Below, in pieces: positions 43,941 to 62,325 of a stretch of 64,000 nucleotides of DNA. Position numbers and translations under genes: made by a program. The stretch is from assembly GCA_027972325.1 (NCBI GenBank), contig JAPMOS010000009.1:211001-275000 (forward strand), read 5' to 3'. The DNA is from Paratrimastix pyriformis (lineage: Eukaryota > Preaxostyla > Paratrimastigidae). Within the stretch, counting starts at the first letter, position 1. The number at the start of each line of letters is the position of its first letter. The notes beneath the pieces were generated by a model that made no database searches, was not told the origin of the DNA, and worked only from the letters and a program-made list of their open reading frames with translations.

Positions 43941-46142
43941 GAGCTTCCATCCGACATCCTTGCCTTGATTTTGGATTGTGCGACCCCCGCCCACAAGTTC
44001 CGCGTGTATTGCACGCTCATTGCGATCGATCGGCATACTCGCGCTCGTCTCCTCGGGACAATTCGGCAGATTGATTTTTCGGTTCCCACCATCAAGCGTG
44101 ATGATTCTATCATCGAACAAATCCCCACCGAGTTCCCCGAGCCGTTGTTGCCCGTGGAGACACTGGTCGCTATCGTGAGTCCGTGCCACCATCTCGAATA
44201 CCTCAACCTGGCGATGGGTTTGACGGGCTGTCTTCGAGAAGATGCCGGCTGGGTGGATCTTGCCTTTCCTGCCACCAGGACCCCCACACTCCGTTCCCTG
44301 GTGGTCGACTGCACTGCGGGGTTGGGCCGCTGCGCCCTGGCGCGAATTTTGGAGCGAGTGGCTCCCTCCCTGGAGGAGCTGACCGTCACCCTGGAGGACA
44401 TCGACTGGCTCTACGATGCTCTGCCCCGCCTCGCCCACCTGCGGGCCCTTTCCCTGCGCGGGTGCCCCGTGGACTGCCGGAGGCTCATCCCCTGTGCGCC
44501 CGGGCTGACGGAGCTCACTCTTGGCCTTTCCCAGAAAGCCTTGAGCACCCTCAACTTGCTTCTGCCCCACTTGGCCTCCCTCGAACGCCTCGACCTGCCG
44601 GAAGACACTCCCTCGAGCCGCCCCCGGGCAGGTTACACGCCTCTCACGGACTTCCGGCAGCTGCCCGACCCGTCTCGGCTTCGCTCCGTGACTGTGGCCG
44701 ACTGGCATGACCCGGCGATATGCGTTCACTCCCTGATGGTCGTGGCACTCGGCCTCAACAACAAGCGGCTCTCCGGTCCCGCCGAACTCTGTCGTTCCTG
44801 CCCGGAGACCATGGAGGAGGTCCGCTTGGCGCAGCCTCCGGACGAGGCTCTGGCGTCCATCATCGAACGGATGCCTCGCCTACGCAAACTTTCCGGGTTT
44901 CCCGAGATTCCTGGGCCGCTGCTCCTCGGCCGCCTGGTGGTTCTCCACCTCGCACTGTCTCGGGAAGCCAGCGACCAGGACTTGTGCCTCACGGGAGCTC
45001 CCTGCCTCTGCGAGTTTCGTGTGCGCGCGTCCGACATCTTCAACAAGCGCATCTCTCTGACCCTGGAGGACCTGCCCGCTCTGGAGTCACTCGACACCTC
45101 CCTCCTCCTGAAGACCCTGACGGTCCGCCAGTGTCCGCGTCTCCAAAAGCTGGAGCACTTCTCGGCAGAGACACTGCAAGCAGCAGACGGACCCCTGGCG
45201 TGGCTCGCCGGGCTCTCGTTTTCCTCCTACCATGTTGGCATGCGTCCGGCCACTTCATTTCTGGACGTCCTTCGCCAAATGCCCAACCTCGTGGAACTGT
45301 CCGGGGTCACGGTCACTTCCAATGCCGAGTGTCAGAAGCTGTTCGCCGCCCTGCCCCGGCTGGCCTCAGCCAATCTCCGTGCCAACGCCCCCGCCGCTCA
45401 GTTCATGGCACCGCCCTCGCTGTGCCACATCGCCCTGCAGGGCGAGCTGCAGCCTGTGACCATCACGGGCGACGGGCTCCAGTCGGCCTTCATCCGTGGG
45501 TTCCGAACCTGCACCGTCCGGTCCCCGTGTCTGCGTGACCTCCGTATTGTCGACTCCGAGTGTATGACCGTGACGTTGGCCACCCCGTCGTTGCGCACCC
45601 TGGTCATGCCCATCACCAGCCTCTTTCGTGAGTTTGTGGAGGAGGTTCCCCTGGCCGCGTTACGCACCATGGCCCTCCGGGTGGCCACCCACACGGATCT
45701 CGACCTCCTGCGGGCCCTGTTGCGGAGGCCCTTTGTCGCGCGCCTGGGCAGGCTGTCCCTTGATTTTCAAGGGCTGACCCCATTGGGGACCCTGGGGGAC
45801 ATTGCGGCTATCCCCCCGCCGTCAGTCGCCCTCGATGTTGTTCTGTCGATCGACACCCCGTGTCGGCCCAAGTTCCCCGCGCTGCCCAACTTGCGCGCGG
45901 TGACCGTCCGGGGTAATTCAAACTTCGTGCTACATGGTCTCCGGGCCCCGGCACTTGAGACCATCCGCATTCTCTGGTATCCCCCAGGGGGTGCCACCCG
46001 CCGGAAGGCATGCTCCGTCCGGGTGCCGCGGGACGCCCCCCACCTCACACGGATTGTCGGGGGCTCGTTTGCCCGGCGGACGATCGACTGGCTTCAGCGG
46101 AGATGCCCCTTGATCTTAGCGGCCCCCGACATGGACTGGTAA
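43941..46142 (+). CDS. F-box-like LRR protein, tandem copy 2
   Basis: Direct tandem duplicate of the preceding gene, with the same length and domain order, beginning ELPSDILALILDCATPAHKF at 43941. No ATG lies between the upstream in-frame TAG and the F-box, so an upstream start exon is required. The stop is TAA at 46140-46142. Between 44209 and 44584 the DNA is identical to copy 1 (41801-42176) at every base I compared, while flanking parts differ at many sites. This suggests recent gene conversion. The C-terminal halves differ more, with changed residues in the LRR faces (for example CLTGAPCLREF against CLTGAPCLCEF). Confidence 0.8.
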   Translation, partial: ELPSDILALILDCATPAHKFRVYCTLIAIDRHTRARLLGTIRQIDFSVPTIKRDDSIIEQIPTEFPEPLLPVETLVAIVSPCHHLEYLNLAMGLTGCLREDAGWVDLAFPATRTPTLRSLVVDCTAGLGRCALARILERVAPSLEELTVTLEDIDWLYDALPRLAHLRALSLRGCPVDCRRLIPCAPGLTELTLGLSQKALSTLNLLLPHLASLERLDLPEDTPSSRPRAGYTPLTDFRQLPDPSRLRSVTVADWHDPAICVHSLMVVALGLNNKRLSGPAELCRSCPETMEEVRLAQPPDEALASIIERMPRLRKLSGFPEIPGPLLLGRLVVLHLALSREASDQDLCLTGAPCLCEFRVRASDIFNKRISLTLEDLPALESLDTSLLLKTLTVRQCPRLQKLEHFSAETLQAADGPLAWLAGLSFSSYHVGMRPATSFLDVLRQMPNLVELSGVTVTSNAECQKLFAALPRLASANLRANAPAAQFMAPPSLCHIALQGELQPVTITGDGLQSAFIRGFRTCTVRSPCLRDLRIVDSECMTVTLATPSLRTLVMPITSLFREFVEEVPLAALRTMALRVATHTDLDLLRALLRRPFVARLGRLSLDFQGLTPLGTLGDIAAIPPPSVALDVVLSIDTPCRPKFPALPNLRAVTVRGNSNFVLHGLRAPALETIRILWYPPGGATRRKACSVRVPRDAPHLTRIVGGSFARRTIDWLQRRCPLILAAPDMDW

Positions 46143-46384
46143 AGACGATTCGCTGGATGAAAATAATAGCGAAGAATCGGGGGGCGATGATGAGGGGGGC
46201 GCTCTCTGGTCCATGTGGGATCACTTCCACGAAACGACTTTCTTAATAAAGACGGGGGAAAAAAAATTACCGGACGGGTGAGGGTGGCGGCGAAAGGGAG
46301 GAGGGAGATGATCAAATGGATCATGATCTGAGGGAGAAAGAAAAAGAGTGGTGGTGTGCGGAGGGGAGGCGAGTATTGGGTGGT

Positions 46385-46967
46385 TTAGTGCTTGGCGCCA
46401 CGGTGGAGATCCAGAGAAACCTTAAGAGCACGGTCAAGGAGCATGGAAACCACGCGATCACTGTTGGCAGCAACCCCCTCCTCCATCTGACGCTTGAAAA
46501 GCTGGCCATTCTCCTCCAGCTTGGCCTCAAACTGTGCGTTCGAGCCAGTGGCCTTTGAAAATGGAAGAGTGGAAGAGTGAGGGTCAGAAACATCCTTCGT
46601 GAACAGGCTGCAAATCAGACCTGAGAGCCATGGCTGGCAAGCTCAGCCTCCTGACGAGACTTAAACTCCTCAATCTCCTTCTCGGCATTGGCCCGAGCCT
46701 GCTTCACGAGCTTGATCTTCTCTGTGCAGAGGGAAAGAGGATAGTGGGTGTTCGATGCCAGAGAGTCAAATAAAATCGCGAACCCTTCTTCGCGTCCTCA
46801 ATAATCTGAGCGGCACGAGTCTCGGCCTCAAGGAGAATCTGAATGCCAGAACGGCCACCTAAATCGGAATTTGCCCGAAGTGCGAAATTACATGTTCAGC
46901 ACAAACGCCAATTGTGCGAAAGAAAAGAGGGACCCTGATCAGTCCAAGCAGTCTGCTGAGCCGCCAT
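46385..46967 (-). CDS. V-type proton ATPase subunit G
   Basis: Four exons, 46967-46934, 46858-46784, 46721-46621 and 46552-46385 (TAA), give 125 residues, the usual length for subunit G. After a short start (MAAQQTAWTDQG) comes the family hallmark GGRSGIQILLEAETRAAQII, then KIKLVKQARANAEKEIEEFK and a C-terminal helix ending in VVSMLLDRALKVSLDLHRG. Subunit G forms the peripheral stalk of the V1 sector with subunit E. Donors are GTCCC, GTTCG and GTCTG. The gene is divergent from the VHS-GAT gene with only about 113 bases between start codons, so the two probably share a promoter region. Confidence 0.92.
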
Positions 46968-47080
46968 CGAAGAAAACTCTCACGTGCGGTATTACCGGGG
47001 CGCAAGAACCTAATCCACTTTTTTGTGTCCAGCTTCGTCAAACTCGTCCACACTCCCGCCAACCCATTGTCGAACTTTCA
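46968..47080. promoter_or_regulatory. Bidirectional promoter interval
   Basis: Only 113 bases separate the ATGs of V-ATPase G (-) and the VHS-GAT gene (+). No TATA motif stands out. Assigned by position only. Confidence 0.5.
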
Positions 47081-48489
47081 ATGTCGGTTGAAAATGCCAT
47101 TTCTGCCGCCACACATCCTGACCTTCCGGGTGAGAACACGGAGCTCACCCGGCAAGTCATCCAACTCATCCGCGGCGAACCGGCCCAGAATGTTCCACTG
47201 GCAGTGGCCAAATTCGGAACACTCCTCTCCTCTTCTAATCAAAGGCAGATCAATCTGGCTCTCCATCTCCTGGAAGCCTGCACTGACCACTGCGGTGTCG
47301 CCTTCGTGATGGAGCTCTCCCAAAAGCGCTTTTTGGACAAGATGGAAAAGCTCATCACATCCAAGAAGGTTGCTCTCTTTTTTTTTCTGGTTCAACCTCT
47401 GGACTTTTTCAACCACCTCGCACCACCAGATCCATCGACTCACCCAAGAGCGCGCCATCTCTTTGCTGTGCCGGTGGTCTGTTTTTCACATCCACTTTCA
47501 TTTTCTTCATCCGCGTCTCATTGTCCAGGGCCAATACATTCCGCCCGGGGTCACAGCTACCACTGCCCTCCTTCCTCGCCCTCTGCCAGAGCCTCCGCTC
47601 CAAAGGTCTGCCACTCCTCTCCGGCGCCCATGTCGACATGACCCCCGGGGTTCTGTCGGCTAGGTCTGGAGTTTGGCGAGCTTCAGGAGCGGGTCGAACG
47701 GGAACGGGCCCAGCCCGCGTCTCCATCGCCCCCACCGCCCACTCGTGTCTGTGTTTCCTCACCCCCCCCCCCCCCCCACACACACACACACCACCACCAT
47801 CCCATCCATCCCCCACAACTCCACAGCCGCCAAGACACGCCTCCCCGTCATTTTCTCTCTGCACACACGTCGGCACACTTCACTCATCTCCATCCCGCGT
47901 CCACCTCCCCCCGCGGTGGAGCAGCCCCATCATCACGCGCCCCGCCAGCATGCCACCGTCCCTGCCGCCCCGCCCACGGCCTCGACCAAAGTCCGTTCCC
48001 CCGCCTGGATCTGCAGACCTCTGTCCTTCCCTCCGCTTCGCGCACGCCCGTGGGCTGTTACTGCATCATCAACATCAACATCATCATCAGCATCATCATT
48101 ATCATCATCATCCGGTCATTATCATCACCCAGTCAGCATCAGCATCAGCATCAGCATCAGCATCAGCATCAGCATCAGCATCAGCATCAGCATCGGCATC
48201 GGCATCAGCATCATCCGGTCAGCATCATCATCATCATCCAATCATCCATCATCATCATCACATCGTCCCATGTTTCAAGCATCATCCGATCATCATCATC
48301 CACTCATCATCATCATCATCCTCATCATCATCATCCACTCATCATCATCCACTCATCATCATCCAGTCATCATCATCCAGTCATCATCATAATCATCCAC
48401 TCATCATCATCCAATCATCATCATCATCCAATCATCATCATCATCCAATCATCATCATCATCCAATCATCATCATCATCATCATCATCA

Positions 48490-48530
<41 letters not shown>

Positions 48531-48977
48531 ATCATCCACTCATCATCCACTCATCATCCACTCATCATCATCATCCTCGATCGCCACAAGGTCCCAAACC
48601 GGGTGTTCTCTCGCTGGATTGGCACGCAGACCCCCCCCCCCCCACACACACACACACACACTCACACTCACACACCTGTCCTGTCCTGCCCTGCTGCGCA
48701 CAGTACGAGAAGCTGCTTGCTGACTTGCAGCTGGTGCGTGAGAATGCGACCCTGCTGACGGAGATTGTGGTCAACCTGCACCCCGGGGAGAGCATCCAGG
48801 TCAGCCAGGCGGCTGTCCTCCCCCATCCCTCCCCCCCCCCCCCCCCCCACCACCACCACCACCACGCCCGTTGGTGTGAACTCCCCTTCACACCAACTTG
48901 TCCCCAACATCGTCCTTCTTGCTTCTGCTTCCTGTACAACACACACCATCATCATCCAATCGTAATCATTATCCAGG

Positions 48978-49029
<52 letters not shown>

Positions 49030-49944
49030 TCATCATCATCATCCCTGTTTTCCTATCATGGTTAATGCACCCGGGGGGAGATCCAGGTCAGGCGGGGCTA
49101 TCCCCCCATCCACCCACCCTTATTCTGAGAGCAAGCAGTGATCCCACCTCCACCCCTCCACCCCTCCACCCCCTTCTTCACTCCCCACTCATCCCACGAG
49201 ACCCTTCGCAAGATCCCATCCCTTTGATCCCTCGTATCATCATCGGCCTCGAGCTGGGTTCGATCTGGATGATTGCCTTCTCACCCCGATCTCCGCTCTG
49301 CTGCTGATGCTGATGCTGTTGTTGCTGCCTGCCCTGCCCTGCCCTGCCCTGCCCTGCCCCGTCTTGGGATGGGTGTGGTGCTGGCCACAGGACAACGAGC
49401 TCGCTGCCGAGCTCGCCCTGCGGTGCCGCCAGTTCGCGCCGCGCCTCATTCAACTCTGCGGCGAGGTCCGAGAACCACCACGCCTTCATATGCCTCGGCA
49501 CGCCACCACATAATAATGGGGAGGGGGGGGGGGGGAGGGGGGGGCACTTGGGACAGGAACATGTCAAACAGCACAAAATTCTGGGATCTGTGTGCTGCTC
49601 TGCGCCAAGATAAGGGTCCACCTGTTGTCATTCGAAACATAATTTCGTTCATTGGGCGGCACATCCTTTCCCCAGCTGACGGACGAGCGCGTCCTGGTCG
49701 GCCTGCTGCATTCGACACACACGGGGATCCGTCCCTATCAAACGCCCTCCACAGGGGATTTCCTTCGCCCACGGGTGCAGTGACATTCGTGCTGTCTCTT
49801 CGACCTCTCTGTTTTTTTGTGTTCCTGTTCCTCCTTTTCCTTCTTCACTCGACACACACACACACACACGGGGATTGAGGGCATTTCCTGCTGTCACAGC
49901 CTTTGGTTTTTGTTTCCCCCGTTCCTCCTTTTCCTTCTTCACTC

Positions 49945-50002
<58 letters not shown>

Positions 50003-50278
50003 ATGATCTTTGAGCCTGTTGGGTATACAGTGCTAAGAGGAAAAAAAACGCACGCACGAAATCTTACTGGCGGCGTCCTCCTCCTATCGCGCTGTCGTGG
50101 CTCGTCCCACCCCTGCGCGGATCAGGGCGACCCGTGAAGGTGTCGTAGGGGGGGATGGAGAAATCCACTTGGGGCTGCGGCCGGGCGGTGGATCTGGGTG
50201 CTGGCTCGGTCCCTGCGGTCACTGTCGCGCATGAGGAACAGTGCCAGTATGCTCCGCGTCAAGTCCCCGCTGATCCTC

Positions 50279-50333
<55 letters not shown>

Positions 50334-50800
50334 GGATTGGGGGCATTTCCTGCTGTCGCAGCCTTTTGGTTTTTTTATTTTTTCTTCGAAATTTTCTTGT
50401 TGAATTCCCGTTGCTGCGCACTCGGTGATATGATGTCTCCGCTCTTGATTGTACTTCTTCACACGCTCACCCATCCATCCCCCCGACTTTACCCCAGCTG
50501 ACGGACGAGCGCGTCCTGTTCGACCTGCTGGCTGTCAACGACTCTCTTCAGCGGGCCCTTTCATACTACGATGATGCCAAGCGGGGTATTCTTCACCCGT
50601 CTTCATCAGAGGCCCAGCCGACCGGCCGCGCGGCGGCCCCGGCGGCACCCGCGGGGACTCCGGCTGGCCAGGCGCCGCCCCTCTCGCCCGCACAGAGTCC
50701 GTCTGCCCATCCAAACATCATCAGCATCATCATCATCATCAGCATCAGCATCAGCATCAGCATCAGCATCAGCATCAGCATCATCAACATCAACATCCAG

Positions 50801-50889
<89 letters not shown>

Positions 50890-52957
50890 CCATCATCATC
50901 ATCACCATCATCATCACCATCATCATCATCACCATCATCATCATTCTCCTGCTCCCCTTTGCGCAGTTGCCGCCCGCGATGCCCGTGCCCCGCCCCCCGC
51001 CGCCGCCGCGCCCTCGTCATCACGCACCCCCGATCTGCTCGACCTCTTCGCATCCGCCTCCAAGCCCCCCGCCTCCGGCCCATCCCCCGCGGCTCTCTCC
51101 GGATCGGCATCAGCAGCAGCGCCGACAGTCTCCGCCGCCCCGCCACCATCCGCCACCACCACTCTGGAATCTCTCATGTCCGGGGTCTCATTCACCACCC
51201 CCCAGGGTGGCTATCCCCCATACCCGTCCCCGGGACCCGTGGGTGGCTATCCCCCTCTGAGTGGTGGCTATCCCTCCCCGGGTGGCTATCCCCCGCCTGG
51301 TGGTGGCTATCCCTCCCCAGGTGGCTATCCCTCATACCCGTCTCCGGGACCCGCTGGTGGCTATCCCCCCACCCCATCACCCCCACCGACCTCGGGTGGC
51401 TGTCCCCCCGCCCCACCTCCGTCCGGACCGTCATCCCTCACGCCCCCTCCGGGCCCTGTCATCACGGCCTCATCCACACCCAGCTCGCCCCTGGATGCAT
51501 TTTTCACGACGCCCCGGACGCCCGCGCCTGGCCCGCCCCGGCCATGCCCACCGCCAGTGGGCTGGAATGCGTTCGACAAAGCCGGACATGTTGCGATGAT
51601 GGAGATGGGATGGAGGAGGAGGAGGAGGAGGAGGAGGAGGAGGAGGAGGAGGAGGAGGAGGAGGAGGAGGAGGAGGAGGAGGAGGATTGGATGATGATGA
51701 TGATTGGATGATGATGATGATTGGATGATGATGATGATTGGATGATGATGATGATTGGATGATGATGATGATTGGATGATGATGATTGGATGATGATGAT
51801 TGGATGATGATTGGATGATGATTGGATGATGATTGGATGATGATTGGATGATGATTGGATGATTGGATGATTGGATGATTGGATGATTGGATGATTTGCT
51901 GATCATTGGATCGATGATGATGCCCGGACCATCGAATGATGACCTCCACACTGCTCACCACCCGTTTTCTCCCCGCCGTCTCCCCATTCCCCCGCGCCAG
52001 CCCACCCCGCCCCTTCCCACGGCCAGCCCGGCGGCGACCCCCTCTCCCGCCTCCTCCCCGCTTGATGCCTTCTTCAGCCGGCCCGCCGTACCCCTGGCCA
52101 CCTCACACGCCCCGCCCCCTGCCGCCGCTATCCCGCCATCAACCGGCCCCAGCACCACTCCTGCCCTGCCCGCACAGCAACAACAACAAGTGCCCACTGT
52201 CACCGCTGTACCGGCAGCCGTCCAGCCACCAGCACCCACCGCCAACCGAATCACGTCGGACTTTTTCGCTACTGCGCCGAAGCAGCCTGCAGCAGCAGCA
52301 CCCGCGCCCGCGCCAACCACCCCAGCCGGCTTGCCTTCAGACTTTTTCGCTGCTGCGCCGAAACAGCCCACCGCAGCAGCACCCGCGCCCGCACCCGCGC
52401 CAACCACCCCGGCTGGCCTGCCCTCGGATTTCTTCGCCCCGAAGCCGACCCCCGCCCCTGCGCCCGCCCCTGCGCCCACCTCGGGCACCGGCCTGACTTC
52501 CGATTTCTTTGCCGCCAAACCGCAGGCCCCTCCCGCCCCCGCTGCGGCCGGCCTGAGCGCTGACTTCTTCTCGACATCAAGCAGCAAGCCAGCCTCATCA
52601 TCATCAGCGGCTGTGCCTGCACCAGCACCGGCACCCACCACCGCCGGCCTGTCGGCCGATTTCTTTGCGTCGAACGCTGCCAAGCCGTCGGTGGGGGCAG
52701 CTGGCACTGTCCCTGCGCCACAAGCAGACGGGGCCGGGGCGGCTTTGGGATTGTTTGCACAGCGGCAGCAGCAGCAGCAGCCGAGTCAGCAGGGCCAGCA
52801 ACAGGGTCCGTGTGATGATGATGTTGACGATGATCATGATGATATTGGATGTTTGTTCTTGTTGTCGATGGTGATGGTGATGATGATGATCGATTGATGA
52901 TGATGATGGTCGATTGGCATGGTGATGATGGTCGATTGATGATGATGATGATCTGGG

Positions 52958-53002
<45 letters not shown>

Positions 53003-53032
53003 CTGGATGATGATGATGATGATGATGATGAT

Positions 53033-53093
<61 letters not shown>

Positions 53094-53319
53094 CTGGATG
53101 GATGATGATGTTGTTGTTGATGTTGTTGTTGATGATGATGATGTTATTGGATGTTGACGATGTTGATGATGACGATCCATGGTATTTTGTGTGGGTATAT
53201 TCTTTCGCGGCCTTCTTCTCACTGTCCCACCGCTGACCACCATCCTCCCAACAGGCAGCACCACCCCCGCCGATTTTGATGCCTTCTTCACGGGCCGCCT
53301 CGGTGCCCAGAAGCCTTGA
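47081..53319 (+). CDS. VHS-GAT domain trafficking adaptor (TOM1/GGA-like) with DFF repeats
   Basis: Exons: 47081-47368, 47430-47476, 47529-47605, 47664-47746, 47925-47990, 48704-48799, 49391-49465, 50498-50696, 50967-51589, 52001-52805, 53255-53319; 808 codons in frame. VHS: ISAATHPDLPGENTELTRQV to FLALCQSLRSKG. GAT helices: YEKLLADLQLVRENATLLTE, DNELAAELALRCRQF, LLAVNDSLQRALSYYDD. The tail is Pro/Ala-rich with a clathrin-box-like LLDLF, GGYPP repeats, and about nine copies of a [SA]DFF or DAFF motif spaced through the last two large exons, ending in FDAFF. VHS binds sorting signals or lipids and GAT binds ubiquitin or ARF; the tail motifs probably bind clathrin or adaptor appendages. All but two donors start GTC. 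Confidence 0.88.
48060..48590. repeat. (ATC)n / (AGCATC)n / (CATCCACT)n microsatellite
   Basis: Intron 47991-48703 of the VHS-GAT gene, followed by a C run and (CA)n at 48627-48665. Confidence 0.95.
48775..49110. repeat. Duplicated exon end and donor (VHS-GAT)
   Basis: GCACCCCGGGGAGAGCATCC followed by AG/GTCAG at 48779, and a degenerate copy at 49066 (GCACCCGGGGGGAGATCCAG, then GTCAGG). The (ATC)n array (48970-49035) lies between. Confidence 0.75.
49670..50535. repeat. Duplicated acceptor and exon start with (CA)n arrays between (VHS-GAT)
   Basis: CCCCAGCTGACGGACGAGCG plus CGTCCTG occurs at 49671 and 50492. Only the second continues into the GAT helix. Between them are three copies of GGGGATTGRGGGCATTTCCT-type sequence and (CA)n arrays at 49852-49869, 49946-50000 and 50281-50331. 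Confidence 0.85.
50718..50945. repeat. (ATC)n / (AGC ATC)n microsatellite
   Basis: Intron 50697-50966 of the VHS-GAT gene. Confidence 0.95.
51612..51900. repeat. (GGA)24 tract followed by (GATGATTG)n
   Basis: About 72 bases of pure GGA, a purine mirror repeat able to form triplex DNA, directly joined to GATGATGATTG units. Intron 51590-52000. Confidence 0.95.
52815..53175. repeat. (GAT)n microsatellite
   Basis: Last intron of the VHS-GAT gene (52806-53254). Confidence 0.95.
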
Positions 53320-53632
53320 AGCTTCTCCCTGCCAAGGAGAGGAGTGAATGATGATCGTGGGCTTGTGATGATGGATGCGATTTGTAAAGAGACGGAGTCT
53401 GCTGGGTGAGGACACGCCTCATTCAGCAAGCATGGTGGACAAGATGTGATGTTGCTGTCTGCGTGAGAGGGCGGCGTTCGATCGATGTGAGCAGCAGCGA
53501 CTTTCATTTGGCTCATCTTGTTCAGAAGCAGCGGGTTCGGGGGTTTTGGCTTTGGCGTTCTTGTGGGTAGCAGTTCGTTCACTTGAACAGGTTTGTTGGT
53601 GTGTTTCAAGCACCCGCTCCTCCCTCCGCAGA

Positions 53633-53786
53633 AAGATGAGGCAGAAAGATGAGGCAGAAAGATGAGGCAGAAAGATGAGGCAGAAAGATGAGGCAGAAAG
53701 ATGAGGCAGAAAGATGAGGCAGAAAGATGAGGCAGAAAGATGAGGCAGAAAGATGAGGCAGAAAGATGAGGCAGAAAGATGAGGGA
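53633..53786. repeat. 13-bp minisatellite (AGATGAGGCAGAA)n
   Basis: About twelve near-perfect units in the tail-to-tail interval 53320-53913, which otherwise shows no gene. Confidence 0.9.
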
Positions 53787-53913
53787 CATCGGGGATGAGG
53801 TGTGTTGCACGAATCGAGAGCAGCCGAGGTGCATTCATCCCTGGGGCAGGGGATTGGGTAAGGGAAGGAGGGAGTGCTGAACACTATAGCGCATCGCTTT
53901 ACAGGAGAGGATG

Positions 53914-55316
53914 TCACTCGCGGCCGAAGTGCAGCCCCCGCTTGGCGTTGATGCGGGCCTGCATGAGAGCCTCGTACAGGACGGCCATCAGGGGCAGCTC
54001 GATCTGGGGCTGACGCTCGGTCTCCAGGGTATAGTTGCACACCAGGAATCCGACTGGGCGGCAGTCCCAGTCGAGTGGCGGCCGCCTGGCGCAGGGCCGC
54101 CAGCTGGGCGCGAGGGTCAGGTGCCGGCGGCGGGGTCCCGGCGGCGGGCACAGTGGCTGGTGCCGGGGTGGCTGTGGCCGTGGGGCGGCGGTCGTCCAGC
54201 CAGGGATCTCGCCGGAATTCGGGCACTTGCTCGTCCACCTTGGTCACCACAAGAAGCGGGTTGTCTGGAGATCAACAGAAAAAAATCGATTGTTTGAATT
54301 GTGGGAAGGTGCATTGTGTGCATTGTGACAGACCAAGAAATTTGTCGAATGAATTCCGAATCAGTTGGATCTCGCGGTCTTCGCCCAGGGACAGCGGGGA
54401 CGACAAAGATGACGGCATTCGGGGTGCGGAGGTTCGCGGTGGCTGCGCCTTTCGCCATCAATTCTCGAAAACTTGGCTCATTCACCATGCCCATATCAAG
54501 GCCAGATGGAAGCAGTCCTTGCATCAATGCACTGAGCTCAGGCGTGTGCCAGTTGTCACAACCCAGGCCCCAAACGTCCCAGATGTTGAAAGGCAACTGG
54601 TCTGTACCGAGCGGGACCCGTTCGATAGAGCATGTGGTAAGTGAGGCGCAACTCATGACCTTCGCTGGCACTTGAATTTCGCGCGCGTTGCTCAGCAAGG
54701 TGACCAGGCCATTGATCAAACTCGATCTTCCAGCACTGGCAAGGCCAAACACGAGGAGGTTGAGCTTTTGCTTCGGGTTGAGATGAGCATCGGGATGTCG
54801 GATGGCAAGCAACGGCCCAATGGCCACAGCTAAGAAGGGGATACAATCAAGACGATAAACTACGCGCATTTCGTTGGACAGACTCGTCGGGAAATAAAAG
54901 GTGCTCTTGTGTGAAAGGCCAGATGCGGTGAATGAAAGGCGGAAGTCTTCTGGACGAAGATTCTGAATCTCGAACGGCATGAATTGGAGGGTCATTTCGC
55001 AGCTCATCTCTGAAGATGGAGCCACAGCTGGCATCATGACAGTGGACGATTGGACGATCTTGTTCGCGAGGAGCGTCACCGGTCCGGCTGGGAGATGAAT
55101 GGAGCCGGTGTTTCTCATACGGATCATGACTGTTACCGAAAGATCACTGCGAGGATCTAAGAGTTGAATATCGAGCTCCATCCGACGACGCGTTGTCTGT
55201 GTGGTTGCCAGGTCAGACCAGCTATCTTTTGATGGCGCGACTTCTTCAGACTGGTCTCTGCACCCTCTGCGCAGACTTATGGGAGTTGAACTTCGGTCGA
55301 ATTGATGAAACACCAC
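53914..55316 (-). CDS. P-loop GTPase-like protein with N-terminal beta-rich domain (frame disturbed)
   Basis: The N-terminal half (MELDIQLLDPRSDLSVTVMI) is beta-rich and not recognised. The G domain follows: P-loop GLASAGRSSLINGL (Arg where Lys is usual), switch-II-like NIWDVWGLG, then after an intron (54265-54333, donor GTCTG) NPLLVVTKVDE, whose TKxD is the guanine-specificity motif. The C-terminus (ETERQPQIELPLMAVLYEAL and beyond) ends at 53914. Two frame changes are needed: near 54395 between VIFVV and LGEDREIQLIRN, and near 54060 before the C-terminal block. They look like small indels. The start is uncertain: ATG at 55181, or an upstream exon; the frame is open to 55316. Likely a small divergent GTPase family; function unknown. 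Confidence 0.6.
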
Positions 55317-55755
55317 GAGAATTGCAGAAGGAAGTCATCACAATGGGACTTAATGAATGGGACTGATCAGGAAAGCCGGAAACGCACCTTTTCGATATCC
55401 TTTTATTGTTGTATATATTAATCCTATACGCATTCACAATACTTCCTGGTGAATTAACGGGCATTCACCATACTTCCTGGCGGAGATGATTCGCTGGCAT
55501 CATTCACCGACCAACATGAATGAGCTCCTTTCTCTTCCCCTTCCCCTTCCCCTTCTTCCCTCCCTCCTTCTTCGTTCCCGACGTTTCCCCCCTTTCAACG
55601 GAGCGGGTCCACCGCACACTCACGCCCCGTCCACCAACCTGAAGAGGCCAAGCTAGCCACCGAAGGGATCCCTCACCCAGCCTCCCAGCCCCCGGTCCGA
55701 GAAGATTGGGGAGCGAAGGAAGCACATCCGATTGTCTTTTTATTTTTTTGCTTCC
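55317..55755. other. Intergenic region with paired direct repeat
   Basis: Holds ATTCACAATACTTCCTGG (55432) and ATTCACCATACTTCCTGG (55463), an AT-rich stretch GTATATATTAATCC, and a long pyrimidine tract (55527-55590). It lies upstream of the GTPase gene on the - strand and may include its promoter. No gene seen. Confidence 0.5.
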
Positions 55756-61954
<6,199 letters not shown>

Positions 61955-62294
61955 GATGAGCAGTGAGTTTTTTTCGGAAGAGCAGCAGCATGTTCAATGA
62001 GCCCGCGCACGAATTAACACGAGACTGACTGCTGAAAAAGGGGACTTCCTGTCCATCTTTCCGGGAACGATGGATTTGAAAGAACGGGCGGTGCGCTGTG
62101 GGAGAATACACAACAAGTGAGAAGACGGAGATGGGGTTTTACAGTGGGGGCATTAAACACAATGGGGGCGGGCGGGCGTTGTCTGACGCGCCAAGGGGGG
62201 AGAGACTCTCTCGCGAACACAGAGAGGGGTGTCACTGCGGCACATCACAACAGCCGATTGGGAGGACCCCCCGGGGTGGTGGAGACACGCTGTT

Positions 62295-62325
<31 letters not shown>

